Shown here piece by piece: positions 19,603 through 28,135 of a stretch of DNA of 64,000 bases. Below the pieces are notes generated by a model that saw nothing but the letters and a program-made list of their open reading frames with translations, was not told where the DNA came from and did not search any database. The translations under genes were made by a program, and so were the position numbers. The stretch is from Spirosoma endbachense (lineage in GTDB: Bacteria > Bacteroidota > Bacteroidia > Cytophagales > Spirosomataceae). The stretch spans positions 5,275,284 to 5,339,283 of the forward strand of contig NZ_CP045997.1 in the NCBI RefSeq assembly GCF_010233585.1, given 5' to 3'. Each line of letters starts with the position of its first letter. The first letter of the stretch is position 1.

Positions 19603-20496
19603 ATGACAAATGTATACGACTTCTTAAAGTACCAACCAGATATTTACAGGCAGTTCGCATGTAAAGATCTTCTGTTTGCCTACTATGATTGCCCACAGTC
19701 GCAACACCGGGATGACATATTTTCGCATCATAGCTACCTTTCATTTGTTGTCAGCGGAAGCAAACGCATTTACCGGCAGGGAAAGAGCTGGACATTTGCG
19801 AAGGGGAGCCTGGAATTTGTCAAAAAAGGTGGATTTATTCAGGAAGTGTATCTGGATGAAGGCTTCCGGGCATTGACGTGCTATATACCGGATACCTATT
19901 TACAACAGCTCATCCGAAGTTTTCGGCAATTCTACCGGGGGAAACCCATTACAAACCAGCCTACCGAGCCGATTATTGAATTGGCCGTCAATGAAACTAC
20001 GACTGGCTTCGTACAAACCTTGTTAAACTACTTTGAACAGGAAATAGAACCTACTGGAGAGGTACTGGAAGAGCGGTTTCGGGAATTGTTATTTACCCTG
20101 CTTATCAATCCTGATAATTATGCCCTGGTCACCTATCTCAATAGCCTGACCGATCGCCCTCGTATATCGCTTTATGAGGTGCTTGAGGCTAATTACATGT
20201 ACCATCTGTCACTCAATGAGTACGCTCAGATTGCCAATCGTAGTTTGGCCTCCTTTAAGCGTGAATTCAGAAGCCTATTCAATACAACGCCCGCTCAATG
20301 GCTCATTCAGAAGCGGCTCGATTATGCCTTGATTCTACTCAGAACAACTGAAAAAAGCATTGGTGATATTGTTTTTGACAGTGGTTTTGAAAATGGTTCA
20401 CATTTCAGCCGGGTCTTCAAAGACAAATTTGGCCTTTCGCCCCAACACTATCGAAAACAACGTATAGGGCCGACGGAACGGACCCTAACCGCTTAA
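19603..20496 (+). CDS. AraC-family transcriptional regulator, copy 1
   Basis: I choose the ATG at 19603 (MTNVYDFLKYQ) over an in-frame TTG 24 bases upstream because the second copy starts the same way. The 297-residue protein has an N-terminal ligand or dimerisation domain (to about 185) and two C-terminal helix-turn-helix units; the second carries SIGDIVFDSGFENGSHFSRV and ends PQHYRKQR, the normal AraC tail. It is followed after about 95 bases by a close paralogue, and then by a flavin oxidoreductase, its probable target. The effector is unknown. Confidence 0.88.
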   Translation: MTNVYDFLKYQPDIYRQFACKDLLFAYYDCPQSQHRDDIFSHHSYLSFVVSGSKRIYRQGKSWTFAKGSLEFVKKGGFIQEVYLDEGFRALTCYIPDTYLQQLIRSFRQFYRGKPITNQPTEPIIELAVNETTTGFVQTLLNYFEQEIEPTGEVLEERFRELLFTLLINPDNYALVTYLNSLTDRPRISLYEVLEANYMYHLSLNEYAQIANRSLASFKREFRSLFNTTPAQWLIQKRLDYALILLRTTEKSIGDIVFDSGFENGSHFSRVFKDKFGLSPQHYRKQRIGPTERTLTA

Positions 20497-20592
20497 TCAG
20501 TTCTACCTGTATTGGCTGAAATGGCGACATGGATGTGTTGCCTGTTTTCTGTGGCTTTTCGACTAAAGGCCAAGCTCTTATCCTGCATTGCC

Positions 20593-21465
20593 ATGATAAA
20601 TGTGTATGAATTTTTGCGCTACCAGCCAGAGCTTTACAAACAGTTTAACTGTAAAGATTTGATGTTTGTATACTACTACTGTCCGCAGACCATTCGGAAG
20701 GTGGATGTGTTTACGCATTACAATATTCTCTCCTTTGTTATAGAAGGCAGAAAGTTGATTCATCGACCTGATAATACTTACTTATTGGAGGAGGGACATT
20801 GCTATTTTTTCAAAACAGGAGCCTATAATCAGGAGCTTTATCTGGATGAAGGCTGGCGGTCGATGAACTTCTACATACCGGACAGTTATCTGCAACAGCT
20901 TGTTGAAAATTATCCACAGATTTATGATCAGAAATCAGAGCCAGAATCGCTTTTTGATCAGGTTAATGAGTTAAAAATCAATGACCTGATTAGCCAGTTG
21001 GCGCAACGAATGCTGGCTTACTTTACCGATGGGCAGGCACCGACTGAAGCGATGCTTGAACAATGTTTTCGGGAATTGTTTCTGGCTATTCAGGCCGAAC
21101 CTGGTAATCAATCATTGGTCGGGTATCTCGGCAAACTTGCTAAACGTACTAGCCCGTCGTTGTACATGATTATGGAGACTAATTTTATGTACAATCTATC
21201 GCTCCATGAGTTTGCTCAATTGGCCCATCAAAGTTTGCCCACCTTCAAGCGTGAGTTCAAACGGATGTTCAATATACCGCCTGCTCAGTGGCTTCTGCAA
21301 AAACGGTTATCGCATGCCGGCATCTTGCTGAGAACCACGGAGAAAAGTATCAGTGATATTGTGCGGGAGAGTGGTTTCGAGAGTGGGTCGCACTTTAGTC
21401 GCGTGTTTAAGAATCAGTTCGGCGAATCACCCCTGCAATACCGTAAGCAATTGAGCTTTAGTTAG
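20593..21465 (+). CDS. AraC-family transcriptional regulator, copy 2 (tandem paralogue)
   Basis: Starting at the ATG at 20593 (MINVYEFLRYQ), the 290-residue product lines up with copy 1 along its whole length: same N-terminal phrase, same central spacing and nearly the same helix-turn-helix (SISDIVRESGFESGSHFSRV). An upstream in-frame TTG would add 27 residues that copy 1 does not have. The stop lies 44 bases before the flavin oxidoreductase gene, so co-transcription is likely. A tandem duplication followed by divergence of the sensing domain is the simplest history. Confidence 0.88.
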   Translation: MINVYEFLRYQPELYKQFNCKDLMFVYYYCPQTIRKVDVFTHYNILSFVIEGRKLIHRPDNTYLLEEGHCYFFKTGAYNQELYLDEGWRSMNFYIPDSYLQQLVENYPQIYDQKSEPESLFDQVNELKINDLISQLAQRMLAYFTDGQAPTEAMLEQCFRELFLAIQAEPGNQSLVGYLGKLAKRTSPSLYMIMETNFMYNLSLHEFAQLAHQSLPTFKREFKRMFNIPPAQWLLQKRLSHAGILLRTTEKSISDIVRESGFESGSHFSRVFKNQFGESPLQYRKQLSFS

Positions 21466-21509
21466 TCTGTTCTATACGCTTTCACTCTTAAACCAAATCT
21501 ATTCTAATT

Positions 21510-22871
21510 ATGGAAACAGTAGCTATTCCTCAATTGAAGGGGAAACTCATTGATCCGCAGCACCCGGAATACCATGTGGCGCGTAAGGTTTATAACGGGA
21601 TGATTGATAAGCATCCAGCCCTGATTGCTCAATGTGATACGGTGGAAGATGTGGTGGCAATGGTTAACTATGCCAGAGAAACCAGCTTGTTGCTGGCAAT
21701 CAAAGGAGGTGGGCACAATGGAGCGGGATTAGGCGTCTGCGATGATGGTCTGGTAATTGATTTGTCAGGCATGAAGCGGATTGAGGTTAATGCCGAGAAA
21801 CAGACCGTTTGGGCTGAAGGAGGCTGTTTATTGAAAGATTTAGATGCCGCAACACATCCCTATGGCTTAGCTGTACCAACGGGTATTAACGGAACAACGG
21901 GCCTGGCTGGTCTTACGCTCGGTGGTGGTCTTGGTTATCTGACCCGGCATTGCGGGTTGACCATTGACAATCTGCTGGAGGCTACTGTCGTGCTGGCCGA
22001 CGGCCGGGTCGTAAAGGCATCGGCCAGTGAAAACGAGGATTTATTCTGGGCTATTCGGGGCGGTGGCGGCAATTTTGGGGTTATTACCTCTTTTCTGTTT
22101 CATGCCCATCCGATCAGCACGGTCGTTGCCGGGCCAATACTCTACGAACTGGAAGATGCTAAAGAGATCATGCAGTGGTATCGTTCCTACATTAAAGATG
22201 CTCCTGATGAGATCAATGGCTGGTTTGCATTCCTGACCGTACCCCCCGGCCCGCCATTTCCAGAACATCTTCATCTGAAAAAAATGTGTGGTATTCTGTG
22301 GTGTTATAGTGGCCCCACTGAAGACGCTGATAAACTACTGGACCCAATTCGTCAAATGAAAACCCCGGCACTCGATCTGGTCGGACCAATGCCGGTACCC
22401 GTATTACAGGGCCTATTCGATCCGCTTTATCCGCCGGGAATGCAATGGTACTGGAAGGCTGATTATGTCAATGAGCTGAGCGACGAGGTAATCGATATTC
22501 ATTGTCAACATGCTGCCCAACTCCCAACCATGCTTTCGACCATGCATTTATACCCCATCAATGGTGCGGCTGCACGGGTACGCAATCAGGATACTGCCTG
22601 GAATTATCGGGACGCTACCTGGGCAATGGTTATCGTCGGTGTTGATCCTGACCCGGCTAACGGTGCACTGATCACCAGTTGGGCCAAAAATTACTGGCAG
22701 GATTTACACCCATACGGTGCCGGAGGTGCTTACATCAATTTTATGATGGAAGAAGGTGAAGACCGTGTAAAGGCCACATACGGCGATAACTACGATCGAT
22801 TGGTGGCAGTAAAGGCTAAATACGACCCGACTAATCTGTTTCGGGTGAATCAGAACATTAAGCCCGTATAA
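21510..22871 (+). CDS. BBE-type FAD-linked oxidoreductase
   Basis: The 453-residue flavoenzyme has the PCMH/VAO-type FAD domain at the N-terminus, with GGGHN (66-70) whose His69 is the usual covalent flavin attachment, GLTLGGGLGYLTRHCGL (134-150) and DNLLEATVVLADG. The C-terminal BBE element is present: YDPTNLFRVNQNIKP. The second flavin link of the best-known members, a cysteine, is Asn127 here, so a single covalent bond is expected. Family members oxidise sugars, alkaloids or other alcohols with oxygen. No signal peptide is seen, so it is likely cytoplasmic. The substrate may be the effector of the AraC pair upstream. Confidence 0.85.
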   Translation: METVAIPQLKGKLIDPQHPEYHVARKVYNGMIDKHPALIAQCDTVEDVVAMVNYARETSLLLAIKGGGHNGAGLGVCDDGLVIDLSGMKRIEVNAEKQTVWAEGGCLLKDLDAATHPYGLAVPTGINGTTGLAGLTLGGGLGYLTRHCGLTIDNLLEATVVLADGRVVKASASENEDLFWAIRGGGGNFGVITSFLFHAHPISTVVAGPILYELEDAKEIMQWYRSYIKDAPDEINGWFAFLTVPPGPPFPEHLHLKKMCGILWCYSGPTEDADKLLDPIRQMKTPALDLVGPMPVPVLQGLFDPLYPPGMQWYWKADYVNELSDEVIDIHCQHAAQLPTMLSTMHLYPINGAAARVRNQDTAWNYRDATWAMVIVGVDPDPANGALITSWAKNYWQDLHPYGAGGAYINFMMEEGEDRVKATYGDNYDRLVAVKAKYDPTNLFRVNQNIKPV

Positions 22872-23149
22872 TGTTCGACAACGTGCCTGGGAATGGACTT
22901 AAACCCATTTAAACAACAAGGTATATGAGCCAAAAACAACTAAGTTTTTAGAGGGACCTTTCTGGCAGTTTACGCCAAGCCTGCGATTCATTTTTTAATC
23001 GGGTAGCTATCAAAAAGACACTACTCAGACTCCCAATGGTAAGGTATACACTTTACCATCAGGCTATTGTCTTACCTGAATTTGACGCGGGCTGCTGAAA
23101 CAGAAAACGCATAATCTTTTCCTTACCCATACATATAACCACTTTTCTC

Positions 23150-23854
23150 ATGAAACCAATGAATGACAATCAATCGACACCCCGTCGCGAATTTCTGGGC
23201 GCACTAACCAGTGGGGTAGCAGCTTTGAGCGTGGCCACATTCGCTAATCCACAGGCAGCGCAGGCAGGACTCGAACCTGTACTGGAAAATAGTGTAGATA
23301 GCGCCGATGCCTGGTTTAACGACATTAAGGGCAAACACAAGGTCGTTTTTGATGCAACTCGACCTCATGGTCTTTTCCCTTTTGCCTGGCCACGGGTGTT
23401 TCTACTGACTAATGGGGCTACGGGCACTCCTGAAGCAGAAAATAGTGTCGTGGTTGTGCTCCGTCACGATGCGATTCCGTATGCGTTTGAAGACCGTTTA
23501 TGGGAGAAATACAAATTTGGCGACGTTTTCAAAGCCGACGATCCGGCTACGAATAAGCCCGCAACTCGTAATCCGTTTTGGAAACCCAAGGCAGGTGACT
23601 ATAAATTTCCGGGCATAGGTAATGTAGCGATTGGCATCAACGAACTGCAAGCCAGTGGTGTAAAGTTCTGCGTCTGCGAAGCAGCCATGTCTGTTTACAG
23701 TGCGGCTGTTGCTCAGGGCATTAATCAAAAGCCAGACGATGTGAAAAAAGACTGGCTCTCGGGTTTACTGCCCGGCATTCAGCCCGTTCCCTCTGGCGTG
23801 TGGGCGCTCGGTCGGGCGCAGGAGAAAGGATGTGCTTACATTTTTGCCGGCTGA
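23150..23854 (+). CDS. Tat-exported DsrE-like protein
   Basis: A 234-residue protein. Residues 8-40 form a twin-arginine signal (STPRREFLGAL, then a hydrophobic run ending in AQAG). The mature part resembles DsrE/DsrF-fold proteins: a buried strand VVVVLRHDAIPYAF, the phrase GVKFCVCEAA with two cysteines two apart, and the end PSGVWALGRAQEKGC. DsrE-type proteins handle sulfur on cysteines, but exported members are not characterised. It is followed 65 bases later by a TauE/SafE exporter on the same strand, which supports a sulfur link as inference only. Confidence 0.65.
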   Translation: MKPMNDNQSTPRREFLGALTSGVAALSVATFANPQAAQAGLEPVLENSVDSADAWFNDIKGKHKVVFDATRPHGLFPFAWPRVFLLTNGATGTPEAENSVVVVLRHDAIPYAFEDRLWEKYKFGDVFKADDPATNKPATRNPFWKPKAGDYKFPGIGNVAIGINELQASGVKFCVCEAAMSVYSAAVAQGINQKPDDVKKDWLSGLLPGIQPVPSGVWALGRAQEKGCAYIFAG

Positions 23855-23919
23855 TGTAAAAGTGGCCAGTAGTAGGTCAGTAATAGTCGAATGACAACAA
23901 AAGATGAACGATAATAATC

Positions 23920-24750
23920 ATGCAGGAACTTGGCTTCTTTTGTTCGGTGCTCATAGGTTTTTGCCTGGGCCTTATGGGAGGAGGAGGAAGTATGTTAACC
24001 ATACCCGTGCTAGTGTATTTATTGGGCATTGATCCTATACTTTCAACGGCTTATTCGCTGTTTGTAGTAGGCACAACCGCGCTTATTGGAACGGTTAATT
24101 ACATCCACGAACAAATTCACTACCGGATTGCCCTGCTGTTTTCGATTCCATCATCCGGCGTCGTATTTGTGATCCGTCGATACGTTATTCCGACTATTCC
24201 TGACCCAATTTTTGTCCACGAATCATTTCGACTGAGTAAAGCACTCGCCTTTCTTCTTTTTTTTGCCTTTATCATGCTGGTCGCTTCTTTTTCGATGATC
24301 AAAGGAGAAAGAAGCCAGGAGAATAACGGAGCAGTCCTACCCCAATATCGCGACTCATTAACGATCCTGACCGGTATATTGGCAGGTAGTTTGACTGGGC
24401 TGGCAGGTATTGGCGGTGGCTTTTTGATTATACCAGCTTTAGTAATACTGATGCGGTTGCCAATGAAAAAAGCAGTTGGTACGTCATTGTTAATTATAGC
24501 TGTCAATTCATTTACCGGTTTCCTGAGCGACACGACAATGGAGCGGTTTAACTGGCCATTTCTGTTGGTTTTTACCAGCTTGGCCGTGCTGGGCATTCTG
24601 GTAGGTTCGTATGTATCGAGGTTTGTTTCGGGTCTTAGAACCCGAATGCTTTTTGGATGGTCTGTACTAGGCTTAAGCGTTTATATTATTGGCAAAGAAG
24701 CACTAATTCCTATGGTTAAAACGGTGCAGTGGCTATGTCACATCCACTAA
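23920..24750 (+). CDS. TauE/SafE-family membrane transporter
   Basis: A 276-residue membrane protein with about eight helices arranged as two halves, each with the glycine-rich turn typical of the family (LGLMGGGGSMLTIP near 15-28 and GLAGIGGGFLIIPAL near 163-177). Family members export sulfite, sulfoacetate or related anions. The upstream DsrE-like protein makes a sulfur compound plausible. It converges on a small secreted-protein gene, with a shared hairpin between. Confidence 0.85.
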   Translation: MQELGFFCSVLIGFCLGLMGGGGSMLTIPVLVYLLGIDPILSTAYSLFVVGTTALIGTVNYIHEQIHYRIALLFSIPSSGVVFVIRRYVIPTIPDPIFVHESFRLSKALAFLLFFAFIMLVASFSMIKGERSQENNGAVLPQYRDSLTILTGILAGSLTGLAGIGGGFLIIPALVILMRLPMKKAVGTSLLIIAVNSFTGFLSDTTMERFNWPFLLVFTSLAVLGILVGSYVSRFVSGLRTRMLFGWSVLGLSVYIIGKEALIPMVKTVQWLCHIH

Positions 24751-24825
24751 AACCAGTTGCCGATCAATTGCTCTGCTTGAAAGCTTGATAGCCTGTTCCA
24801 GACGCTTTATGGATGGATCGGAAAT

Positions 24826-24862
24826 GACAAGACCTCAACTGGTAGCCAGTTGAGGTCTTGTC
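24826..24862. terminator. bidirectional hairpin between convergent genes
   Basis: Perfect 17-bp arms at 24826-24842 and 24846-24862 with a 3-base loop, set between the TauE/SafE gene and the facing small secreted-protein gene. Confidence 0.8.
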
Positions 24863-24881
24863 GAAAAATGAATCTTAGTTG

Positions 24882-25280
24882 TTAGTTTAAGGCAACTACT
24901 CGGCTTGGTGCGCTAGGCTGTTGAGTCGAGAGTGTGATGTTGTGCGTTGTCGTTTCAACGCCGTTCGTGATTTCTACCTGATATACGCCATCTGGAAGGT
25001 CGCTCAGATTCAGGCGAGTGCGGTACTGACTTTCGTTTTTATTCAGGTGCTGACTGTATAAAACTACACCCTGAGAATTTTTCAGGCGAATGTCGACGGT
25101 GCCGCCGGTTTCTTTGTCAAGAGCAATGTTCAATTTGCCGTTAACGGTTGTGTAAACGCCCGCTTTGTAGGCTACTGCGCTGGTTGGACGACCGATTGGT
25201 TTCGCTTCAGAAAAAGAAGTCAATGATGTAAGAATACCCAGTGAAAGAGTAAGAAGCAGAGGTTTGATGAACGTTTTCAT
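24882..25280 (-). CDS. small secreted beta-sandwich protein
   Basis: A 132-residue protein with a signal peptide (about 1-26, ending SFSEAKP). The remainder is a single beta-rich domain with the pattern LSDLPDGVYQVEI and THNITL, resembling the C-terminal sorting-type sandwich domains of Bacteroidota, though a standard type IX sorting signal with its terminal basic residue is not complete. Function unknown; these small proteins tend to be multicopy in Spirosoma-like genomes (established only as a general impression). Confidence 0.7.
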   Translation of the reverse strand: MKTFIKPLLLTLSLGILTSLTSFSEAKPIGRPTSAVAYKAGVYTTVNGKLNIALDKETGGTVDIRLKNSQGVVLYSQHLNKNESQYRTRLNLSDLPDGVYQVEITNGVETTTHNITLSTQQPSAPSRVVALN

Positions 25281-25521
25281 GATATGTTAGTTTTTTTATT
25301 TCCGTTTTAAAATCTAGCCGGGTTATTCCCGATTGATGATCCAAAGGTATAGGTGATAGATGGTACTATGCATTACAAACTACCGGAGCGGTTTGCCAAC
25401 TTGATGAATGGCGGAAAAATGGGGGCGGTTGAGGAAACGGTCTTTAGGATAGATGGGGATTTGAGCGCAATTTTGTTATGGCCAATGACAGCTACGACGC
25501 CTGAAACACTTTTTAGATATA

Positions 25522-26274
25522 ATGTCTCTCTATCGCATTCCTGCTATATTATCTGACTTTAACCGGTTAATCGCAGCCGAAAGTACCCGACATGGAGGAG
25601 TCAGTCCTGCTCCGTTTTCGTCGCTCAATCTGGGCATAAACACATCCGATGAGCCAGGTAATGTGATTGAAAATCGCCGTCGTTTCTTCAGTGCCCTGGG
25701 TGTAGAGGAATCAGAAAGCCACTTTGCATCGTCGCATCAGGTTCACGGAACGGCTATTCTATATGCTACGGAAGGTGGCCGTTTTGACGGCTATGATGCA
25801 CTCATCACCGATAAACCAGGTTTATTTGTTGGCGTCACTGTTGCCGATTGTGTTCCAATCTTAATTTATGACAAAGCGAACCAGGCCGTAGCTGCCATTC
25901 ATGCAGGATGGCGCGGAACAGCAGGCGAAATTGTTACCAAAACATTGGCGACGATGCAGCAGCAGTTCGGAACAGTCGCTGATCAATGCTATGCCTATAT
26001 CGGGACCTGTATCGACGAAAATTCATTTGAGGTTGGGCCTGAAGTAGCCGAACAGTTTGCGATGGCCTTTAAGCAGAAAGATTCCAGTACCTTAAAAGAT
26101 TGTATCAATCTGAAAGCTGCTAACAGACAGCAGCTCGTTGATTATGGGGTTCCACCGGCCCAAATCGGCATATCGACTTTTTCGACTGTGTTAAATAACG
26201 ATGATTATTTTTCCTATCGCGCAGAGCAAGGCCAAACCGGACGAATGTTGGTTGTAATTGGTATTCAGCCTTAA
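25522..26274 (+). CDS. pgeF: peptidoglycan editing factor / multicopper-like purine nucleoside enzyme
   Basis: A 250-residue member of the YfiH/LACC1 family. The metal-site motifs are present: SSHQVHGT (about 71-78), VTVADCVPIL (about 107-116) and AIHAGWRGT (about 129-137). Family members cleave purine nucleosides or correct misincorporated L-serine in peptidoglycan precursors; which activity applies here cannot be read from the sequence. Soluble, cytoplasmic. It is a single gene followed by the small membrane protein 70 bases on. Confidence 0.9.
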   Translation: MSLYRIPAILSDFNRLIAAESTRHGGVSPAPFSSLNLGINTSDEPGNVIENRRRFFSALGVEESESHFASSHQVHGTAILYATEGGRFDGYDALITDKPGLFVGVTVADCVPILIYDKANQAVAAIHAGWRGTAGEIVTKTLATMQQQFGTVADQCYAYIGTCIDENSFEVGPEVAEQFAMAFKQKDSSTLKDCINLKAANRQQLVDYGVPPAQIGISTFSTVLNNDDYFSYRAEQGQTGRMLVVIGIQP

Positions 26275-26343
26275 ACAAAGTTCAGGTGACGACGGTTATG
26301 TATCTGTTTTTGTAATAGATTTTTCACTCAACAGTTAATAATC

Positions 26344-26586
26344 ATGGGAATCCTAGTTTCAATATTAGTAGGTGCGGTTGCCGGATGGCTCGCCGATCTT
26401 GTATTTAAGCGCTTTTCGTTTTCGCTCGTCATTGAAATTCTGCTGGGTATTGCCGGTGGTTTTGTAGGCGGCTGGATATTTGGTAGAGCTGGTGGTGTAG
26501 TAGATCAGATTCTAACCTCATTTGTTGGTGCCGTCATCATTCTGGGTATTGCCGCTCTGATTAAAGGCTCACGCCGAACCGTGTAA
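26344..26586 (+). CDS. GlsB/YeaQ/YmgE-family small membrane protein
   Basis: An 80-residue protein with three hydrophobic segments and the glycine-rich helices usual in this family (GAVAGWLADLVF, GIAGGFVGGWIF, VGAVIILGIAALIKG). Members are inner-membrane proteins often induced under stress; earlier called transglycosylase-associated. Length is normal. A hairpin terminator begins six bases after its stop. Confidence 0.88.
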   Translation: MGILVSILVGAVAGWLADLVFKRFSFSLVIEILLGIAGGFVGGWIFGRAGGVVDQILTSFVGAVIILGIAALIKGSRRTV

Positions 26587-26591
26587 ATTTC

Positions 26592-26621
26592 TGAACCGCA
26601 CAGGGTTGCCTGTGCGGTTCA
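26592..26621. terminator. bidirectional hairpin after the GlsB-like gene
   Basis: Perfect 13-bp arms at 26592-26604 and 26609-26621 with a 4-base loop. It sits between the GlsB-like gene and the convergent acyl-CoA dehydrogenase gene. Confidence 0.85.
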
Positions 26622-26623
26622 AC

Positions 26624-27763
26624 TTATTTGAGTATTTGTCGCGAAATGACCACTTTCTGGATTTCGCTCGTTCCTTCTCCAATCGTACAAAGCTTGGCAT
26701 CCCGGTAAAACTTCTCCGCCGGAAAATCCTTTGTATAGCCATAACCACCAAAAATTTGAACCGCTTCATTAGCCACCCGAACGGCGGTTTCTGAAGCAAA
26801 CAGTTTAGCCATCGCCGATTCTTTCGTTACGGGTTTGCCGGCATCTTTCAAATCGGCTGCCTGGTAGGTCAATAATTTTGCCGCTTCAATATCGGTGGCC
26901 ATATCGGCCAGTTTAAAGCTGATCCCTTGAAAATTCGCAATGGGCTGCCCGAATTGTTCCCGCTCTTTGGCATAGGCTAAAGCAGCATCGTAGGCACCAT
27001 AAGCTATTCCCAAACTTAATGCAGCAATTGAAATACGACCACCATCCAGAACCTTTAATGACTGGATAAAGCCGTCTCCTATTGCACCTAGCCGTTGGCT
27101 GTCGGGAATGTAACAGTCCTGAAACAGCATTTCGGCCGTTTCTGAAGCACGCATCCCCATTTTATCTTCTTTTCGGCCACCCGAAAAACCGGGTGTACCC
27201 CGTTCAACGACGAACGCAGTAGCATTGTGTGGTTTGTTTGGTTCACCCGTTCGGGCGATCACTACCGCAACGTTTCCACTTTTGCCATGCGTTATAAAAT
27301 TCTTGGCTCCATTCAAAATCCAGCCGTCGCCCTGACGACTAGCCGTTGTGCGCATATTACCTGCATCAGAACCAGTATTGGGCTCAGTCAGACCCCACGC
27401 GCCGATCCACTCTGCAGTTGCTAACCGGGGAAGGTATGTTTGTTTCTGATTTTCGTTGCCGAATAATAAAATATGGTTTGTGCACAACGAATTGTGGGCA
27501 GCCATTGACAGCCCTACGGCACCATCCACGCGGGAAAGCTCCACAATAGCTGTTACATATTCGCGGTACCCTAAACCTGTTCCGCCATAGGCTGTGGGTA
27601 CCAGCATTCCCATGAGGCCATGATCACCCAACTGTTTAAATAAGCTGGCAGGAAAATGTTGCTCTTCATCCCATTGGCGCACGTTTGGGCGAATCAAGCG
27701 TTCACTCAAATCCCGAACCGATTGGGCTATTAATTCTTGATTTTCTACAATTTCGTTGGTCAT
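26624..27763 (-). CDS. acyl-CoA dehydrogenase
   Basis: A 379-residue FAD enzyme that introduces a trans double bond into acyl-CoA, passing electrons to electron-transfer flavoprotein. The family signatures are clear: GAWGLTEPNTGSDAGN (about 125-140), the phrase QIFGGYGYTKDFPAEK near 340, and a C-terminal CTIGEGTSEIQ whose Glu is at the place of the catalytic base in short-chain enzymes. Length is normal. Chain-length preference is not determined. It stands alone, divergent from ugd. Confidence 0.93.
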   Translation of the reverse strand: MTNEIVENQELIAQSVRDLSERLIRPNVRQWDEEQHFPASLFKQLGDHGLMGMLVPTAYGGTGLGYREYVTAIVELSRVDGAVGLSMAAHNSLCTNHILLFGNENQKQTYLPRLATAEWIGAWGLTEPNTGSDAGNMRTTASRQGDGWILNGAKNFITHGKSGNVAVVIARTGEPNKPHNATAFVVERGTPGFSGGRKEDKMGMRASETAEMLFQDCYIPDSQRLGAIGDGFIQSLKVLDGGRISIAALSLGIAYGAYDAALAYAKEREQFGQPIANFQGISFKLADMATDIEAAKLLTYQAADLKDAGKPVTKESAMAKLFASETAVRVANEAVQIFGGYGYTKDFPAEKFYRDAKLCTIGEGTSEIQKVVISRQILK

Positions 27764-28135
27764 ATAAGGGTGTGACTCGATGAAGTGATCGAATAGAAAT
27801 ATCGCTAAATTCTATTGAAACTCCAATGGTTTTTTACTGGACACTTTCTAGGCAATATTAACTAGCAAAATAAGGTCCATAGTTTATTATGTTACCAATT
27901 ACGCTATTTTTAAATTTTTTGAGTTATAATAAAGTTAAATCGTATATTTGTTACGAGGCTACCAGAGTTAATGTTCAGTGCATTTGGTAGGTGACGAATT
28001 GTTTACCGATAAGTCATAATTACACTTTAGGGCTAGGCAGTTATTAAAAAACTCCTATTTTTGTGACATCGGGCCGACTTAAGCGTCCGTAATATATACC
28101 GTAATCGTTCGCAAATTTTACTTTGACATTTTTAT
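27764..28135. other. AT-rich intergenic region between divergent genes
   Basis: No gene seen. TATTTTTG at 28056-28063 matches the -7 box of Bacteroidota promoters and could drive ugd with a leader of about 70 bases; no good -33 TTG is found at 19 bases. The acyl-CoA dehydrogenase promoter must lie at the left. Confidence 0.4.

Noticed and set aside
22872..23149. Possible gene fragment (phrases FLEGPFWQFTPSLRFIF and NGKVYTLPSGY) in the gap before the DsrE-like gene
   Set aside because: Stops interrupt it and the match to a barrel-type protein is only an impression.
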